Below, piece by piece: positions 58,764 to 64,000 of a stretch of 64,000 nt of DNA (the stretch's first letter is position 1; each line of letters starts with the position of its first letter). The stretch comes from Sabellastarte sp. h YS-2021 (lineage: Eukaryota; Annelida; Polychaeta; Sabellida; Sabellidae). Location of the stretch: positions 29,553,596 through 29,617,595 of the forward strand of contig OZ024935.1 of assembly GCA_964017235.1 (NCBI GenBank), in the 5' to 3' direction. Under the pieces are notes generated by a model. It did no database searches. It was not told where the DNA came from and was given only the letters and a program-made list of their open reading frames with translations. The translations under genes were made by a program, and so were the position numbers.

Positions 58764-59136
58764 TTAACTCAGGACACCCAAACATAAAATGGATAAAAAC
58801 TTCATCAAAATAATCATACCACCAATGTATTAATAATACACATGTGTATTTGTCAGAACCCTACCAAAATAATATATTTTTGAATAATTTTTACCATATT
58901 ATTCCTGAGATGATAGAGTGACACTTTTAAAATGCCAGCCAGTGCAGATATACAGTGACGTTGCTGAACTCAATGGCCCTTAGGCATAATGTATATCCTT
59001 GTTAATTTGTGTAATGTTTTGTTTTATATGACATAGTATAATGTAAAAATACATCAATAAACACAAGATATAATAAAAAAAACTTTAACCTTTGATTTAA
59101 GGAAATAACATATCTTTTTAAAGTGTCCTGAGTTAA
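58764..59136. mobile_element. MITE with ACTCAGGACAC ends
   Basis: TTAACTCAGGACAC (58764-58777) and GTGTCCTGAGTTAA (59123-59136) are perfect 14 bp inverted repeats. A TA duplication could be hidden in the TTAA overlap. A further copy of the right end, AGTGTCCTGAGTTTG, lies near 59308. Confidence 0.75.
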
Positions 59137-59596
59137 AAACAGAATGAAAATCCCAGAAATACATATTTGTTGTTGTTTAATTGACAAGGAGGCATTTTAT
59201 ACAGGATAATTTTCTATGACTGCTAGACTGTCACTGTTCTTCTCATGTGATTAGGATAAGCAGATATTCCATTATTTTTTGTTGTGTATTTACACTATTT
59301 GTTCAAAAAGTGTCCTGAGTTTGCAACACGGGTGTACTACCTAAAAGACACTTGTAGAAAATACCTCATCAGGGCACATTTCTGAAAATTTAGGATGATT
59401 TGTATCTAGTATGTGATCGGCATTTTTCTCAAAACACTATTACATCCTCCTGTGACCAGGTCCAAGCCACATAAAACTTCCCTGAAGACGTCCTTACTTT
59501 TGGAGTTATATCGACAAGACAGCCAAAGTCATTGAAAATAAATTGAAAAATGGAACCTTAGAATATTCAGAATTTCTTTTGTATCCAGAGTATGAT

Positions 59597-59735
59597 CCTG
59601 GGGCCATTTTCACATAACAGATCATGCTCAAGTTGAGCCAAAAAAATCAGCTCAACTTTGCAACTGTTTATACTAATTTTGAGTTAATTTTTGGCTCAAC
59701 TTGATCTCGATCCCTTTTGTGAATACAGCCTCTGA
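59597..59735. mobile_element. Short GGGGCC-type MITE
   Basis: CTGGGGCCATTTTCACATAA at the left, and reverse-complemented AGAGGCTGTATTCACAAAAG at the right, with TTGAGCC/GGCTCAA words inside. Confidence 0.65.
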
Positions 59736-60168
59736 ACTTTTCCAAAATTTAATGGCTTCTTTGGTCATAAAGGATTTCAGAAAAGTCTGTTACTTTCGGA
59801 GTCACTGGGAACACAGACATCTAAATGAAAACTAAAACACTTAACCTCCTGGTGGAAGTAATTAGCTGCCAGTTGTCTGGTTGACCATTATTGTGCAGTG
59901 AGAGAATTTTACTGACAAAGTGAAATATGTCCCCCTAAAAATCTCTGTGATGTGCAATATTTACATTTAAACAAAAGGAACACTTCCTTTAACATTAGTG
60001 CACAATTCTCAAATGAAAGTTAATTAAGGAATTGAATTTTTATTGTAAAAAACTCTAGTGACACATTTTGTAGCATGACAAACTTCACTGAATGAGTAGG
60101 AAATACACTTTCCAGTGGAAAATATGTTCTGTTCTTTACCTTAATCTGCCTCCTTATTTTTTGTTCAG

Positions 60169-60306
60169 GGAGATTTAGTGACTTCCTGCATGACAAACAC
60201 AATGAAGGGAAAACCTCAGAAGATTTACATTTGATGGATGATGTATATGCAATGAATCGAAGATGGTTGGATCATACAAGTGGAGCTTATCGACTGACTG
60301 ATCAAG
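60169..60306 (+). CDS. Unrecognised protein, candidate exon 2
   Basis: The acceptor ATTTTTTGTTCAG precedes GGAGATTTAG. The open frame enters in phase 1 and encodes GRFSDFLHDKHNEGKTSEDL, HLMDDVYAMNRRWLDH and TSGAYRLTDQ. The composition (charged, Trp-containing, no low complexity) is convincingly protein-like in a region of chance frames. The donor is uncertain: CAAG before GTTGGA is weak, while reading on reaches a stop at 60341. I do not recognise the family. Confidence 0.6.
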
Positions 60307-60533
60307 GTTGGATTCTGAATTGCTGGTCTTCATTTGAATAATTGTGAAGGATGTTTCTGAAAGTTACAGTCATTTGCAAGGTGATGTATTATTAATACTC
60401 TCTTCCGTTGGTCTATAAATAGTGTGGCCTTTTTTAGTTGTGTTAGCACTTGGGTTATCATATGTTTCAGCAATCTTTTGGTGTGGTAGATTTGTATGAA
60501 TATATTAATGTATTTTGTTCCATATGTTCACAG

Positions 60534-60583
60534 TTTTAGGTGGTTTTCACACAGTAGAAATGCCCTTGGCCAACAGGAAATTG
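60534..60583 (+). CDS. Unrecognised protein, tentative exon 3
   Basis: The acceptor ATGTTCACAG and a modest donor GTATAG bound 50 bases. They enter in phase 1, leave in phase 0 and read VLGGFHTVEMPLANRKL across the junction. Its phases bridge exons 2 and 4, which otherwise cannot join without a stop. This is the main support. Confidence 0.35.
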
Positions 60584-60929
60584 GTATAGCCTTAAAGGAA
60601 GATCCTCAACAGATGAATGGCAATTTGTTTTATTGTATTTACTTTATTCAAAATGAATTTGTATGGATTGGTTACTGGGCTCTGTTTCTCAAACATGCAA
60701 GTGTAGCTTCACAAAGCTGTAAAACTCTCAATACCGGTATGTCTCAAACAAGAAAATCCTTATCTAGTTGATTGTGGCTGTTGGTAGATTTATAGATACA
60801 ACATTCTATTTTCAATGGAAGACCAATTTAAAGCATTCCATTTCATTTCAAAGTTTTAATATGCAAAATTAAATATTTGTGAGTTACATGTTGCATGTTA
60901 ACTTTACGCTTTGAATTCATGTTGACATC

Positions 60930-61132
60930 TGGGGCCGTATCGTATAACAATGCTGAGATCATTTCTAGCTTAGATTTCAAGTATTTCTTAGATTTCAAGT
61001 AAGAAATGATGAAACTGAACATTCCTAACTTTTGTTTCGTGAATACAAAGTGCAAGAAAAATTTAAGTGAAACCCCTTCCCTTACTTAGATCTAAGGTCA
61101 CCATATCTAAGTATTGTAGAATACGGTCCCTG
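60930..61132. mobile_element. Short GGGGCC-type MITE
   Basis: CTGGGGCCGTATCGTATAAC at the left and, reverse-complemented, CAGGGACCGTATTCTACAA at the right; AGATTTCAAGTA and CTTAGATCTAAG words inside. Confidence 0.65.
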
Positions 61133-62981
61133 TTTTCAGTGTTGTAGAACTCTATTAAGATTGCCTTGAATCTACCCCCAAATTTTCATTCTGCCAGTAA
61201 TTGCATTTCTTTTGTGAGTGTATCATGCTAAGGTTTATTTTTTCAGGAAGCTACAAAACTTATTATCTTTGTCTTCCAAGTTTGTATTTCCCTGTTGTGT
61301 TATTCTGAAGTGCTGCTTCTGTTTTATAACCGTCTTGTCTAACCAATATTGCACACTGCCTGCATGGTCAAATAGTACAGGTTCCATTGCATACTTTCCA
61401 TTTATGAAGGTCCATTTCCACATCCATACTTTGTTGGACAGTGGCTGCTCACATATTTTAGTGTCCTTGCATTTGCATTCATTCAAAATTTATAGCTATT
61501 TGGCTCTTTGTATTTGGCATAATTACAGGACTTTGTGGTATTCACCTTAGTGGAATCAGAGGTTTAGGATAACATGAATTGAGTATACAAAATGTAGTCT
61601 GAGAACTATTTTATTCACTAATTTACTGAGAAATCTGGTGAAGTAAAAAAAAATAACAGTAGAACCTGTATTATGCATGCTTCTTCTGTCCAGTGTTTCC
61701 TGATTTTCTAATTACTGGTCTACTATCCTAAATTTAATATGATGTACAGTTTTATACTGAAGTACCTAATCTTTATACTTCCATAAATGCCTGTTCACAC
61801 AGTTCTCTGCAGGTATAACAGCTCGTATTTGAATTTTGCTTCACGACTTTGTCCTTATAACTATGAAAAAAGACCTTGTATGTTGGTAGTGCATATTTAA
61901 AAACCATTTCACCTCTCCTACCTATAGATTTCCATTTAGCGTGCAAGATCTTGTGTTCGGTTTACCAGTCATGTTTAAAAATCTGCTTATTTGCTGGAAA
62001 TGCTCTCTCTGTGTTGTGGCTGACATGTGCTACCTAAATTTCGAATCCTGACTTCTGTACACTTATAAAACCGTGTGGACACTACCAAAACACAAAACGA
62101 TTTGCCGCGAACAGTCCCAGATAAATTAAATATTTTGCTGTTGTATATATTAAATAAGCTCATGGGGACAGCATAGAACTGTGTGATACAGGTATATCCA
62201 AGTAAAATCTCACTCTTCCCAAAATATGTAACCATCTCTAATGTATTTGAATGTGGTTTGCCATAGTTTTGGCATAGTTTGGATTTGATCTGCATCTGTA
62301 TGTTTCAAATACATGTTTCTGTATTTTTACTTCCTATATTTCTCTGTATTTTATAATATATTGAGTAAAATGACTGTTTTATGTGTAAATGTGGTAGAAA
62401 CTCTATTTGCCAAATATTCACTGAAACAAATATAAATTAAACTAAAAAGACACTCTATGTATGAATATATAATAATAACTTTGCTGTCTGAAGTTTTCGC
62501 TGTTTTTAAATTAAATTTCACTCCCTCTGCCTTTCCAGTCTTTGCCCAGAGTTTCTGCTCTACTGCTTAGCTTGGTAATCCAGTACTTTATTTAAATCAT
62601 GAAAAACTTGAGAAAATTTTACTATGACCATTTTGAAAGCACTCGAACAGGTAAATTTGTTGATTTTTTTGGCAAAGTATAATTTTGAAACTTGTGCTTG
62701 TGTTAACATATATTTAAATATAAAGAATTTGCACTGCTATAAATGTTTGAAGTTGAAATAATGATGTTGTGATCCAACTTCTACTGGATTTACAAGCCAG
62801 GTAGTACACACTCTGCAAATAACTCTGCCACAGTGACCAATCATTGACTTTCAATCTGTTCTGTATTTTTACACTAAACAAACCAATATTTCCTGTAAAT
62901 ACTATCTAAATCATGTATTTATTCAAACCATCCCAGATTGATTTTGTACAGTTTAGTATTATTTGTGTGGATATTTGCCAG
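61133..62981. other. Intronic stretch of the plus-strand gene
   Basis: AT-rich; open frames 61218-61550 and 61987-62295 have no domain and no supporting splice sites. Confidence 0.5.
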
Positions 62982-63051
62982 CTGTCTAGCTCTGGCTCTA
63001 ATGGGGCCCTCACACCACTTCTGGTTGACGTTGAGTTCATAAGAACTATCA
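62982..63051 (+). CDS. Unrecognised protein, tentative exon 4
   Basis: The acceptor GATATTTGCCAG precedes CTGTCTAGC, and the strong donor GTAAGTTTCC follows ATCA. In phase 0 it reads LSSSGSNGALTPLLVDVEFI and RTI, leaving in phase 1. GC content rises locally, as expected of an exon. It joins exon 2 only through the tentative exon 3. Confidence 0.4.
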
Positions 63052-64000
63052 GTAAGTTTCCTACAATCACAGTTGTGTGGGCGGCTGCTCCGTGCTAAAA
63101 AATCCCTCCCTGGGGTGGGTTGTAGACTTCTGACACTTGGTTTGGGTGGGGGTAGATATCTGTGTGATGTGGCATTGGGATAAGGACTGGGAGTAGACTG
63201 TGGAAGGCTTTATCAGAATCTATAAAATGTAAAATGAGATACAGTAAGTGAGGTAGTTAATGTAAGGAGGTTTACAATGCATTGTATATGTTGATATCCT
63301 CGCCCAGTTTAAGTTAAAATATGATTTTGCATTTGCATGAATGATCTGATGACTACTAATTTCTCATTACGAAATTAGCTTCTGTTGATATATGTATGGT
63401 ATTAAAAATGATTGTAACACTTTAAAAAGTAATTATATTTCATCAAACAACTCAAGATTCTTCTTTCAAAGTTTGCATGTTAATGATTTAAATATAAAAA
63501 GGCATTTTCTTTTGTAAAAAGTACTTAAAGTTACACCAATAGTTTAAAAATACTTCTTGATTATTGGAAACAATGTGGAATCAGTATGCTGATTCCACAT
63601 TGTTCAGTCCAACTTCAGTCTGGTAACACCCACTGTAGTTTTTACATTGACCTGAGCTGTATTACGAAGGACAAAGTTCTTGTGCCATATTTTATGGTTT
63701 GAAATGCATATATTATGAGAATGTCTCGGGATATTTTATGGCTGATTTTATGGAGCTCAAATAATATATATTGATTCTACATTGACTGTTTTAGTTCAGT
63801 ACAATATACTGGTATATATATATATATTTTTTTTTTTTTTAATGTTGACATGGTATTTACAATGTCACACTGTGAGGAACATGACTTATGATTCTAGTTT
63901 TGTGACATGTGCATGTACCTGAATGGTGGGTGGGGGGAAATAGACAGATCTTATTTATTTCTATATAAGAATAAAATATGAGAATAACAGAAATAAAAAC
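63052..64000. other. Intronic or downstream stretch
   Basis: AT-rich with a TATATA and poly-T tract near 63810-63840. No exon recognised; the hairpin at 63569 is listed separately. Confidence 0.5.
63569..63604. repeat. Perfect 16 bp hairpin
   Basis: AACAATGTGGAATCAG (63569-63584), loop TATG, CTGATTCCACATTGTT (63589-63604). No mismatches and no extension beyond the arms, so a miRNA precursor is unlikely. Confidence 0.85.

Noticed and set aside
61218-61550. 110-codon plus-strand frame as an exon or gene
   Set aside because: No domain, chance-like composition rich in F, L, C and S, and entry from exon 2 at the nearby acceptor hits a stop.

Overview
The window looks like a non-coding-rich stretch of an animal genome, most likely a marine invertebrate and probably a bivalve or other mollusc. 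It is strongly AT-rich and intron-rich. Its repeats suit that group: tRNA-derived SINEs with AATA tails, pearl/HINE-like elements carrying ~145-156 bp internal tandem repeats, many short inverted-repeat elements (MITEs), a Harbinger DNA transposon and two DIRS-type tyrosine-recombinase retrotransposons. The species assignment is inference; no rRNA, tRNA or mitochondrial marker is present.

Two host gene starts can be supported, arranged head to head. On the minus strand, three phase-compatible exons (44483-44449, 39480-39371, 28040-27926) encode the N-terminus of a small EF-hand-like protein, with a consensus CRE about 115 bp upstream of the ATG. On the plus strand, a weaker model (57177-57189, 60169-60306, 60534-60583, 62982-63051) gives the N-terminus of a protein I do not recognise. 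Both genes run out of the window.

Layout: 1-8.4 kb holds a GGGGCC-type MITE, a coding relic, a hAT MITE and a 2.4 kb tandem array. 8.4-20.3 kb holds a pearl/HINE-like element, a SINE, an interspersed repeat present twice (one copy split by a 3.2 kb Harbinger element) and another tandem array. 21.9-27.8 kb is a DIRS element in sense orientation inside the EF-hand gene, 135 bp beyond exon 3. 28.0-44.5 kb is introns 1 and 2, with a tandem array that duplicates the exon 3 splice acceptor, further MITEs, a second pearl/HINE-like element and several small tandem duplications. 44.5-57.1 kb, between the two genes, contains a three-level nest (SINE in DIRS fossil in short inverted-repeat element), a second SINE and a nest of palindromic MITEs. 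57.1-64 kb is the plus-strand gene with small MITEs in its introns.

The clearest points of interest are the acceptor-duplicating array at exon 3, the Harbinger insertion proven by an empty-site relative in the same window, the three-level nest, a chimeric MITE at 57.8 kb, two near-perfect hairpins (41.5 kb and 63.6 kb), and repeated nuclear-receptor-type half-sites in the pearl/HINE arrays. I see no convincing new multi-gene system.
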